From assembly GCA_963682055.1 (NCBI GenBank), contig OY821746.1:30949795-31013794 (forward strand): 64,000 nt of DNA, read 5' to 3'. Source of the DNA: Primula veris. Lineage: Eukaryota > Streptophyta > Magnoliopsida > Ericales > Primulaceae. Position 1 is the stretch's first letter. The number at the start of each line of letters is the position of its first letter. The position numbers and the translations under genes were made by a program. Shown here in pieces: positions 21,401 to 31,430 of the stretch. The notes under the pieces are model-generated. The model saw only the letters and a list, made by a program, of their open reading frames with translations. It was not told where the DNA came from and searched no databases.

Positions 21401-22537
21401 TGCGCTTCAGCGCTCTCGTGATGAAGCCCGAGGCCGTGTGACGAGCCTGAACTTGGTGCTCGGGGCCGTTTTCGAGGACGCGGATCTGTTGTTATCCTTT
21501 GTCAAAGCGTATTGGGCCCGAAGTCGCGCATTAGAGGTGCTTGAACATGTAAACGGAATGCGTGGTGTTGCCCGGGCAGAGCGCATGGGTGATGCTACGG
21601 CCGGGGTAACTGAGACCACGGCTGCCTTGAATCGAGTGGATGCGGTCGTACAGGAACGTTTGGGGACTCAAATTGTCTCGTTGCGAGATATTCATTTTGC
21701 TGACGCTGTAGAGGCCTCTTCGTCTGTTGATGGGTTATCGGATTAATGATGTAGCAGCTTGTTTTGGTCATTTTACTCGTAGCTTTGTATATAAAAAATC
21801 TTCGTTCTTCTACTTTCGTTTTTTTTTTTTTTTTTTTTTTTTGGGTATGAATATTCATTTGTTCCCTTCTTCCCCATTTTTTTTTATAGGCACATGCTAC
21901 TACGTCGTACCAGGCTGGTTCTCCATACCTAGTTAGTCCGGGGCTAGGACCCACTGGGACTGCTCGGGACGATATTTCATCCGATGCGGCTAGTGAAGTG
22001 CATGACAAATGGCCTTACATCGTTTTAATGGGCAAAAACGTCGAATTGCTCGATCAGTGTGCCCGACTTAAGTCCAAGTTGAAAACCCAGGCGTCCTCTT
22101 TCCGGGAATATGTTCGTCATGCCAAGCATGTTGTCAAGGTTCAGGAACGTCGTTTGGATCGATATTGGCGTGTAAAGGGAAAATACTTCGATAAACTAAA
22201 AGCGCTGGTAACTAAATCCAACATGTTGGTGAAGTATTTCCGTCTGTCCCGATCCAGGTACTATGCTTCGGCGGCGATGACTGAAGCGCGTGCGCTTCCC
22301 TTCGATGATGCCCGCCGCAAAGCGGCCTCGGATGCTCACGAGATGGCTAAAGGAGCCGAGTTCGCAGTGCGGCTTAAGACGCTGACCTGCGTTGGTTCTC
22401 ATACGACCAATTTCGACGCACTCATCTCTGAGGAACGGTTTGATGGCGATGAGACAGATGGGGACACTACGACGGATGACGAAGAGGTTGAGCTCGGTCA
22501 GTTACCGTCGTGTTCCTCCTGTAGTAGCAGTTCTTAA
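18459..22537 (+). CDS. Large antisense gene F: PF04195-like (putative gypsy-type transposon) protein, six exons
   Basis: Proposed exons are 18459-18467, 18701-19612, 19743-20188, 20265-20939, 21153-21725 and 21890-22537. Every junction is GT-AG and codon phase 0 except for a frame problem inside exon 3. The product would be about 1,090 residues. Exon 2 carries a domain with the layout of PF04195: a RLAGIPDNIHIRLP start, GLRLPFTSWV, AQLALNGYR and an aromatic FGVYSLSF end, followed by a basic, Ala/Gly-rich region. Exon 4 is an almost perfect Glu/Lys coiled coil of about 130 residues with a Pro-rich tail; exon 5 is helical; exon 6 ends in an acidic, then Ser/Cys-rich tail. Exon 3 changes frame near 19860-19880, either by mutation or because its acceptor is misplaced. 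The last donor (21726) is the least certain. Related antisense ORFs are known in Tat elements; their function is unknown. Confidence 0.55.
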
Positions 22538-22802
22538 AATTTTTATTTTATTATTATTTTTTATTATTTTTTTTTTTTGCCTCCGTAATGCGGGCGAGGA
22601 CTATATATATATTTTTTTTTTTGTGTTCTGAGCTTCCCATTGTCGTACTGATATTTCCTTGATTGTATTTCTTTATTCCTGTTTGTTCCTTTTGACGAGA
22701 TTGCTGTTCCTTTGATTACTTTATTTCCTGCATTATTCTTCTAGTTTCTTTTCTGCCTTTAATCCTTGCTCATTGGATCAGCTGGTACCTGCATATGTTT
22801 GA

Positions 22803-23400
22803 GTATTCCTAGGCATTCTTTTAGACATGCCATGTTGGGAATTTCACAGTATTCCTAGGCACTAAGGCCGTTTGGGAATTTCATAGTATTCCTAAGCACT
22901 TCGGCCGTTTGGGAATTTCATAGTATTCCTAGGCACTTCGGCCGTTTGGGAATTTCATAGTATTCCTAGGCACTCATGCTGTTTGGGAATTTCATAGTAT
23001 TCCTAGGCACTCAGGCCGTTTGGGAATTTCATAGTATTCCTAGGCACTCAGGCCGTTTGGGAATTTCATAGTATTCCTAGGCACTCAGGCCGTTTGGGAA
23101 TTTCATAGTATTCCTAGGCACGTCTGCCGTTTGGGAATTTCACAGTATTCCTAGGCACTTCGGCCGTTTGGGAATTTCATAGTATTCCTAGGCACTCAGG
23201 CCGTTTGGGAATTTCATAGTATTCCTAGGCACTCAGGCCGTTTGGGAATTTCATAGTATTCCTAGGCACTTCGGCCGTTTGGGAATTTCATAGTATTCAT
23301 AGGCACTCAGGCCGTTTGGGAATTTCATAGTATTCCTAGGCACTCAGGCCGTTTGGGAATTTCATAGTATTCCTAGGCACTTCGGCCGTTTGGGAATTTC
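22803..23400. repeat. 37-bp tandem array, 16 units, in the element's 3' region
   Basis: The GGGAATTT core recurs 16 times from 22837 to 23392 with a nearly exact 37-bp period. Each unit includes GGAAT...ATTCC, an inverted repeat around TTCATAGT, and CCTAGG, so single strands could fold into small hairpins. Units differ mainly at the five bases before GGCCGTTT (ACTCA, ACTTC and variants). Tandem arrays between integrase and the 3' LTR are known from Tat/Ogre elements and can seed satellites. Confidence 0.95.
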
Positions 23401-23554
23401 AGCTGCACTCGTTAGACAGCATAACAAGATATTTTATTCATTCAAAAGATGAAAGATAATGCCATTAAGCTGAACTTGTATTTTATTAATTCAACATACA
23501 AGATAATGTCATTAAACATGAGGGTTAAGGTAGCACCTGTATTTGTAAGACAGC

Positions 23555-24523
23555 CTATACGTAGTACTTCTTTAGGTTAGCCACGTTCCAAGAATTTTTC
23601 TCCCCTCTGCTGTTTTCGAACAGAACGCTTTTGAGTTTGTAGGTAACCGGGCTTGTTTTCTTGACGATCTCGTATGGTCCTTCCCAGGTGGGGCTTAATT
23701 TGCCATGTGTTTCATTTCGGGTATAGACCGTTACTCGTCGCAGCACCAATTCTCCGACCATAAACTCTTTGGTCCCTTTCACTTTCTTGTCATACGTTTG
23801 CTTAACGCCTTGTTGATACTTCGCTAGTGTAAGAGCTGCTATCTCTCGTTTCTCGTCTAGCATGTCGAGTTCCTCTCTCATTCTTTGTTCGTTGTTTCCT
23901 TGTTCGACTAAAGTTGTTCGTAGTGTGGGTAGCCCGATTTCTGTTGGTATGACGGCCTCGACGCCATATGCTAAGATGAACGGGGTTTCTTTAGTGCCCG
24001 TCTTTGGCGTGGTTCGGCACGACCATAAGACGTTAAGTAGCCGCTCGGGCCATCTCCCCTTTGCTTGTTCGAAGGTTGTCTTGATGCCGTCTAGTACGGT
24101 TCGGTTTGATACCTCTGCCTGGCCGTTACCCTGTGGGTATGTTGGCGTCGAATAGAACTTTCGGATACCGAGTTCTTCGTACCAAAGCTGCAGATTGGCT
24201 TCCTTGAACTGGGTGCCGTTGTCTGCGACGATGGCGTATGGTATACCGAACCTTGTGATGATGTGCTCCCAGATGAACTGTTTGACATTACTGGCTTTAA
24301 TTTCTCGGAGAGGTTTAGCCTCAACCCATTTGGTGAAGTAGTCCGTCGCCACAATCAGATATTCGAAGCTGCTGGGCGCTTTGGGGAGCTTCCCTACTAA
24401 ATCAAGTGCCCATTGTGCGAATGGCCATGGTGCCGATACCGGGGTCATCATAGATGATAGGAGCCGGGGTATCTTGGCAAATCGTTGGCACTTTTGGCAA
24501 CGTTGGACGTATACATCGGCGTC
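23555..24523 (-). pseudogene. Gypsy integrase catalytic domain
   Basis: The core reads WALDLVGKLP and VATDYFTKWVEAKPL (first Asp), then VADNGTQF (second Asp) and GNGQAEVSNRTVLDGIK (Glu). It is followed by the GVEAVIPTEIG motif and a C-terminal segment with LSPTWEGPYEIVK, typical of gypsy integrases of Tat and Athila type. It continues the RT frame after a TGA at 24524-24526 that falls inside the zinc-binding region (GYWWPYIK, then CQKCQRF). The protein ends at 23555, about 150 bp before the tandem array. Confidence 0.93.
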
Positions 24524-26557
24524 TCACTTGATATAGGGCCACCAATATCCTTGGGTGATTGCCTTGTTGGCAAGGGACCGCCCTTTGATGTGTGCTCCGC
24601 AGGATCCTTCATGGATTTCCTCCAAGACTGGTAGCTGCATTTCGGGCCGGACACACAGAAGATGGGGTCCTTGGTAACTGGATTTGTACAGTTGTTCGTC
24701 GTCGGACAGCCAGAAACGAGGAGCCTTTCTCGTAATTTTTAGTGCTTTTATCTTATCTGCCGGGAGAGTTCCGTTTCGCAGATAATGACTCATGTCGTCC
24801 ATCCAACCTGGTTCGTATTGTACTGATGTTATTCGGTCTATTCTTTTTGTTATGCTAGGGGTTGGCAGTAGTTCCACTGTGATCGACCGAGTGTCAGTTA
24901 ATGTTAATGTTGAGGCTAGGGTGGCCAGGGCATCGGCATGTGTGTTTTCGGTGCGATTGATTCTTATTAACTCGCACTGTTCGAAGGTGGCCATCAAGCT
25001 CTGAACCTTCTCTTGGTAGAGGATCATTCTGTCATCTTTGGCTTGGTACTCGCCGATGGCTTGATTCACGATCAGCATTGAGTCGGAGCTTGCAGTTAAG
25101 TGGGAGCATCCGAGGGACCGGGCAATGAGCATACCGTTTATCATGGCTTCGTACTCAGCCTCATTGTTGGTAGCTCGGAAACCCAGTTTAATGCTTTTCT
25201 CTATGATCGCTCCCTCTCTAGACTTGAGGACGATCCCTGCTCCTGATCCGTCCTTGGTGGCTGATCCATCGACATGAATCTGCCAGTGTGATTGTGGGGA
25301 CATAGCCGTAGGCTCGTCATACCCTTCGGTGAATTCCGCGACGAAATCGGCCAAGACTTGTCCCTTTATGGCATGTCGGGGTGCGAACTCAATATGAAAT
25401 TGGGATAATTCGACTCCCCATGCGGCCACTCTGCCACTGATGTCGGTCCGTCGAAGCGATTCCTTGATATGGAATTTCGTGTATACTTGGACCTGATGAG
25501 CTATAAAATAGTGTGGCAATTTTCTGGTTGCGACGACCAATGCCAGACACAGCTTTTCCAAGGGTAGGTAACGTGTTTCGGCTTCGACCAGAGTCTTGCT
25601 GACGAAGTAGATCGGAAATTGTTCGCGACCTTCTTCTCTTAGGATAACTGCGCTCACAGCTGTAGTGGAAACTGCTAGATAGCACGCCAGAATATCTCCT
25701 TTGTTCGGCCTTACTAGCAGTGGCAGCGTCCTCAAGTACTCTTTGAGATTGTTGAATGAAGCTTCACATTCCGGGTCCCACTCGAATTTCTTATCCTTCT
25801 TGAGTGATTCAAAAAACGGTCGTCCCTTGTGTGCGGATCGGCTGATGAACATGCTCAACGCGGCCATCATTCCCGTGAGCTCTTGTATCTGCTTCTTATT
25901 TTTGGGTGCTGCTAGGTTCCGTAGAGCTGCGATTTGATCGGGATTAGCCTCTATTCCTCGTCGGCTAACCATATGCCCCAAAAATTTCCCTTTGCTGATG
26001 CCGAACGCACACTTGCTCGCGTTGAGCTTTAGTTTGTGCTCGCCCAACGTTTGGAAGACGTCTCTAAGGTCTTGGAGGTGGGATGTGGCCTTTTTGCTCT
26101 TGACGACCATGTCGTCAATGTATACCTCCATTGTTTTCCCTATATGATCTCGATATACCCTTGTTATCATCCTTTGGTATGTTGCCCCCGCATTGCGTAG
26201 GCCGAACGGCATTACCGTATAGCAATAATTTTCTAAAGGCGATATAAACGATGTCTTTTCCTGATCCTCGTGGGCGAGGGGAATCTGATGGTATCCTGAG
26301 TACGCGTCAAGGAAGATCATCCGTTCTGCTCCCGCAGTTGCATCCACCAATTGATCGATCCTTGGAAGGGGAAAGTGGTCCCTCGGGCAAGCTTTGTTGA
26401 GATTGGTGAAGTCTATACAGACTCTCTCCTTTCTATTCTTCTTTGGGACAACGACCGGGTTGGACAACCATTTTGGGTAGTAGACCTCCCTTATGGCTCC
26501 GGCTTCCAATAGCTTTTGCACTTCAGCGATTATAGCTGCTCTGTGCTGTACGGACAC
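24524..26557 (-). pseudogene. Gypsy reverse transcriptase, RNase H and second (archaeal-type) RNase H
   Basis: The RT shows RVCIDFTNLNKACPRDHFPLP, FLDAYSGYHQIPL, MPFGLRNAGATYQR and the catalytic VYIDDMVVKS. The canonical RNase H region (LVEAETRYLPLEKLCLALV) is followed by a second RNase H of archaeal type with IHVDGSATKDGSGAGIVL, NNEAEYEAMINGM, SDSMLIVNQ and HADALATLAS. This dual arrangement identifies the Tat lineage. The segment ends in the integrase zinc region (SCGAHIKGRSLANKA). It is in the same frame as protease, from which a TAG at 26570-26572 separates it. Confidence 0.93.
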
Positions 26558-26569
26558 TTTTCTGCTCTT

Positions 26570-28012
26570 CTACGCTATCGGCTTGTATTCGGCATTAACA
26601 CTTAGGTGGTGGCATGCCGTATTAGGGTCTAGGCCCGGCATGTCTTTGGGACTCCAGGCGAATTTATCAATGTTGCTGAAAAGGAACGCTTCTAACTCCT
26701 CGGATTCCTGTTTTGGAAGGTTATCGCCGAGGAGGAAATAGTGCTCCTCGTCCATATCCGGGATATACACCTTCCTAAGTGTCTCTCCTACTTGTTCTTC
26801 GACAACCCTCTCGGTTTTGGCTATGTGGTTGATCAGCTTCTTTGTGCTGGTGGGTTGTTCGACAACGCTCAGCTGTTTTTGAAGGGCAACGGTAATGTCC
26901 TCACAGCGTCTTGAATCTTCTTGACATCCTCTGGCTGTCTCGATCTCTCCCCGATCATTTGGGTATTTGACTTTTTGGTGGTAGGTCGAGGGTATGGCCT
27001 TCATGGCGTGAAGCCAAGGTCGACCCAAGATCGCGTTGTGGCCGGAGTTGTCGTTTACCACTAAGAACTCAATGGGAACTGATACGGATCCCATAGTGAC
27101 GCTCATGATGATCTTTCCCAATGGTTTAGTTGTCTCGGAGATGAACCCGATCAGTGTGACATCGGTAGGCTGTAGATCTTGCAGCTTGAGTTCCATCTTG
27201 TCGAAGAGTTCTCTGTACATGATATCACAAGAGGCTCCTTGATCGACAAGCACCCTGCTGACCGTGTCAAGGCCTATCTGAACACGGAGGTTGATGGCGT
27301 CCCCGTGGGGGTAAATCACCCCTTCTTCGTCTAGATCCGAGAAGGAAATGGGCAGATGTCGTCGCGGCGTGCATTGTCGTTTAGAGGTCGACGCCTGTGA
27401 CGCCCTGGCTACCTGGCCAAAGTGTGCCAGTTGCCGTTGTCGCGATCGTTCCCCACCCGTGCCCTTGGGTCGTGACATATGAACGACGTTGATTGTTTTG
27501 CCTTGCCGGTTGTCGGCTCCCTCAATGGCCAGTTGTTTGCCTTTATTTCTGGCGCCTTTGATGAACTTGGCCAGGTATCCCGCATCGCCCCACAGGTTAC
27601 GGCAGTACTCGGTGAGGTGTCCATAGTCCTCGTGATAGGCGCAGAAAAGCTTGAGGTCTCTATGCTCAGGGGGGGTAGCGAGCGGCTCTGGCCGTGAATA
27701 CCAGCTTTCTCTGCGGATATTCTTGAGGATATCTTCAGCCGACAGGTTGAAAGAGTATCTCAATTCGACCAGTTCAAAGCTCTTTTGCTTTTCCCTTCCC
27801 TGGAACCGGCCTTGTTGTGACTGCTTGGTTGGTACAGGGTAGGTGAGCTGGAGGGGTTTATGTTCGTTGATCGGTGTTGGGTATGCGATCTGGAGCGGTT
27901 TGGGCTCAGGTTCTCGTGGTCGCTCTACCCTGCTACGGACCTCAGGACCTTTGTCCTTTCTGGTCGGTTTGAATATTTCTCCCTGGTTATTCCTAACTCT
28001 TTTGCGACCCAC
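26570..28012 (-). pseudogene. Gypsy gag C-terminus and aspartic protease
   Basis: The N-terminal part includes a zinc-knuckle-like FCAYHEDYGHLTEYC. The protease follows with VLVDQGASCDIMY (active-site Asp) and NAILGRPWLHAM, as in gypsy retropepsins. A TAG at 28013-28015 precedes it and another at 26570-26572 ends it. The C-terminal part (DMPGLDPNTACHHLSV) is the usual lead-in to gypsy RT. It would cut the polyprotein if it were read as one. Confidence 0.88.
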
Positions 28013-29474
28013 CTATGCCTCTCGGACCGACTCTCTTCTTGGTAGAGTTCGGTTGAGGATACGCAGTTCGTCGTTTTTATCAGTGAGGTGGGTACAATAG
28101 GCTAGCAGGGAATCAGTGGTCGGAAAATTTTTGCCTATGAACTTCCTTCTCGCCCAATAGCTATTAGGGATGGAGTTGATAAAGTTTTGGATGGCTATAT
28201 TACTGGCGTACTGTGGAATCTGGTTTGCTACGTCGATGAAACGTATGCAGTAGTCGTTAAGCCTTTCATTTGGCATCATCGTCATTTTTAGAAGGGTTTC
28301 AATACTAACCTTCTTCTTCCGATGAGCAGCGTATCGGGTGGAGTACGCTCTTAGCAGCTCCGCCCAGTCTCTTATAGAGCCCCGTGGTAAGTTATGGTAC
28401 CACGACGAAGCCTCTTGGCCCAAACTGTTTTTGAAAAACTTGCACATCATCGCATGGTCATCACTCCACAGCTCCATCTTCGTCTTGTAGTGCCTTAGAT
28501 GGTCAATGGGACAACTCCTTCCATCATAGAGCCTGAACTCGGGGATGACGAACCCCACAGGATTGCGGTACCGCGTGATCTGTTCGGTACATGGGGTTTC
28601 TTGGCATACGTTCCAAGCCTGTTGGAACGCTTCATCCGTGGCTTGGTAGGGGGGTGTATCCCCCCTGTTGTGGTGGTGGGCCGTATCCTCCCCTGATCAT
28701 GTGTTCGGGATACCTATCGTCCTTCGGGTTTCTGTCGAGGACATGTTCCGTATACGCGTTTGGGTGGGCGAAGGTCGTAGGGATTGTTATCGGGACGTTG
28801 CCCCCTTGATGGGACACTTCTTGATCTGGTCGCCGGCCCGCCGCTTCCAAGGCGGCCCTATAGGCGGAATCTTCCGCTTCACGACGTGGATCTTTGTCTG
28901 CGTTGGCAGGTTGAGTACCCGGCAGTCTGATGCCGGTTGCTGCCATGGCCGTCATACACGCTGCCAGCTGAGCTTGCAGCTGGGCGTTGTTCCTTTCATC
29001 AGCTATTGGAACGATGTGTTGTACTTCCACCGTGGGTGGTGTAATCATCCTTGGTGGGTGAGTCAGTAATCGGGACAACTGTTCGAGTTCATGACCTTCA
29101 GGCATACCAAGCCGGTCAGCTTCGTTTGTTTGTAAACGAGCACCAGAGTTGACCGAGGCCGTTGGCAAAGGGACTCTTGAGCTCGGTCCTGCCTGGGATC
29201 CGGGTATGCGTCTTCTTGCGCGCCTTAGTACGGGCAAGGCTTGTTCGTCTTCCGAGGACGTTTGGTATTCTTCGACAATCCCTTCAAGCTGTTGGGGTTG
29301 TTCGATCGGTTGTTCTCGGTGGACATTGGAGGCTGTCGGTTGGTTTTCGGACTGGATAGCGTCGTATCTATCGCGGATGGCGAGTAGATCGTCGAGGTCT
29401 TGTTGGCTAATCTGCACGTGTTGGTTATTGGTTTCTACTATCTCGGGATGGGTTTCTTCTATATTGGTCACCAT
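28013..29474 (-). pseudogene. Gypsy gag (frameshifted)
   Basis: The ATG at 29474 starts a Gln/Glu-rich N-terminus. The gag core (FRLYDGRSCPIDHLRHYK, then EASSWYHNLPRGSI and DWAELLRAYSTRY) matches the plant retrotransposon gag family. The two parts are in different frames. The shift falls at a run of six G at 28649-28654 (plus strand), so it is probably a one-base slippage indel. The second part then stops at 28013-28015. Confidence 0.9.
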
Positions 29475-29531
29475 TGTCGCTCGTCTGGTAGAGTATTGGT
29501 ATTCGAAGTCTAAGCTAGTTGGGAACTAGAT

Positions 29532-29551
29532 GATTCCCGGAGACGGCGCCA
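29532..29551 (-). other. Gypsy primer binding site (tRNA-Asp type)
   Basis: The minus strand reads TGGCGCCGTCTCCGGGAA two bases after the 5' LTR end. TGGCGCCGT is the start expected for a primer site of the tRNA-Asp type used by many Tat/Athila elements. Confidence 0.7.
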
Positions 29552-29553
29552 TT

Positions 29554-30143
29554 TGATAAAACCATAACTTTTGGCGATCAGGTTAGGCTTTTCAACGATA
29601 TAATAATGGTAAATCAATGGTAAAAAATGGACATTTCTTGATCTTTATTATTGGTCGGATTATTACACTTATTCGGATTGTTACACTTGCTCGGATTGTT
29701 ACACTTGCTCGGATTAGTACTTCTTTATTACAATTGTGCTCGATTTGACTGCTTAATCTCTTATCTTGGTCGTTCTTCTTTCTCTTCGATATTCGGCTCT
29801 CTCGCTGTTCGGCTTGCTTCTTTTTAGGCTAAACTTTGACTAGTTTCTCTCTTTTCTCAACTTCTCTCTATATTTTTTGGATAGATTTTCTAGTCCATTT
29901 TTAGGAGGTGTAGTTGGCTATTTATAGGCAACTATGCTTTCTAGGATGTTGACAAATGTCTCCATCTCAGGGGGTTTTTCAGACATGGGTCTCTATTTAA
30001 GTGGGCTTGGGCTTTTGATAGTAACTACCTTATTCTCTTATAAAAGGCATGTGATGACCCATTTAAGTGTTGGATACCCATTTATAAAGCGGATTGGTTA
30101 TTACCCGAATAGAATATTCGGGTCTAATTTTTATGTTCTATCA
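29554..30143 (-). repeat. 5' LTR of the gypsy element
   Basis: This 590-bp LTR differs from the left LTR by about a dozen substitutions and one extra 18-bp TTGTTACACTTGCTCGGA unit. A TATA box (CTATAAATA on the minus strand, about 29919-29927) is the likely start of the gag-pol RNA. Confidence 0.93.
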
Positions 30144-31430
30144 GTGTAAGTATTTTTTTCCACTAAACACTATATCACGACCAAAGCATATGTAGCGCCT
30201 TTTTTTTTTTAATAGAATGGTTACAATCACCCAAAAATCGATTGCTTAGTTGGTTGAAGCTGTGATGAGATTTTATTCATATTATTTTTTGTATCGGTTC
30301 GTTTCAATTTTTTCAGGAAAAAATACATATATCGGTTGGTATTGATTTTTCCTCTACCAAATTACTAATTAATATTATAAACAAATAAGGGAGGAGTTGA
30401 AACGTCAGTTATCGTAAACAGAATCATAGAGGTGGAAGAGGTGTACATATACCACCAGTTGCTTATGTTGTATCTTTATCTTACTATTGGTTTCAGTCAA
30501 CGACTGTGATATTATCTTATTTGATATATCTTGTCTCGGTATTTTTTGTCCGTGTTCTGTCCGGTTTTGTTTTAAGAATCGAAAGCTCGTCAAGTTTTTC
30601 TTTTTTTGGTTTTTGATCGATGAGAATCTTCATAGAGAGAAAGACCATTGTGTATGAAGCCATTCATTAGTTCCCAAATAAATGCTTCAATAACATGAAG
30701 TTCGAATGTAGATCCTATTTCCACAACTGCGTAGAAAGTTTCTGTTCAACTCCTTGACAAAACAAAAGGAAAACTCCGAATAGACGGCTCAAAACAATAT
30801 TTAGAAACAGCCTCGAGTTGCATGTCTCAGAGCACCCTCAGCAAAGTTTCTATCAGACATTCGCTATTATAGACAAGATTAGAAGTGGGACTATGCAGTT
30901 AAGTTTCTATACAAATTGCTATTATAGTAATTGTCAACAATTTACGAACTTGCTCTACACTAAAGTCGTTGTATAGAATGATGTTCATTACCAAATACAA
31001 GCATACGGAGTTGGAGTCATTTACATTTTGATTCATTGTTAAAGTTGAATTGGTTGGTTGGTTGGGTGGGTGGGTGAGCGTGCCCGATCTGAGCCTGAAC
31101 AAAAATTAAATCCCGAGCCAAGCAGGGCTCGGCTCATTTGCAGCCTTAATAAGAACTCCATGGCCACAGACTAGCCATGCAGGAAAAACAAGTAACAAAT
31201 ATTCAAAAAAGTGGTTTGCATATACACTTCCCTATAAACACAAAGGTGCTAAGGACTGAAATATGTTTTATCATATACAGAGTAAGATACCCCACCCCAA
31301 GAGACTCACTTCTTTATACATGACCGAGTAACCCGTAGAAACGCCCATAAAAAGAAAAAGAAAAAAAGAAGAAGAAAAAAAATGCTGAAAATGAGGGTAT
31401 AATCTAGGTGAAGACTTGACAAATCAGACA
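30144..31430. other. 3' flank of the kinase gene, no other gene seen
   Basis: It contains the target duplication base pairs of the gypsy element, GGTTCG-rich relic sequence (about 30285-30560), a short GAGCCGAGCC-type relic (31080-31147) and a purine-rich tract (31348-31383). The last 200-300 bp probably include the 3' untranslated region of the kinase gene. Confidence 0.5.

Larger units (their letters stand above)
12925..30143 (-). mobile_element. Tat-lineage Ty3/gypsy retrotransposon with antisense gene cassette
   Basis: This is a 17.2-kb element bounded by LTRs that begin TGATAAAACC and end TTCTATCA. Flanking GGGTA (12920-12924) and GTGTA (30144-30148) are a probable 5-bp target duplication with one change. 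Reading leftward the order is 5' LTR, primer site, gag, protease, RT, RNase H, a second archaeal-type RNase H, integrase, 37-bp tandem array, a long region with genes on the plus strand, then 3' LTR. The double RNase H, long 3' region and antisense ORFs are traits of the Tat/Ogre/Retand group. Gag-pol has one frameshift and three stops. About a dozen base differences plus one 18-bp indel separate the LTRs by eye, so the insertion is fairly recent. Confidence 0.9.

Noticed and set aside
22803..23400. CRISPR-like array of 37-bp repeats
   Set aside because: Units are contiguous without unique spacers and lie inside a plant retrotransposon; this is a tandem satellite.
23862..29529. Plus-strand frames opposite gag-pol
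   Set aside because: They are shadows of the pol frame without promoter signals or recognisable domains, unlike the cassette genes.
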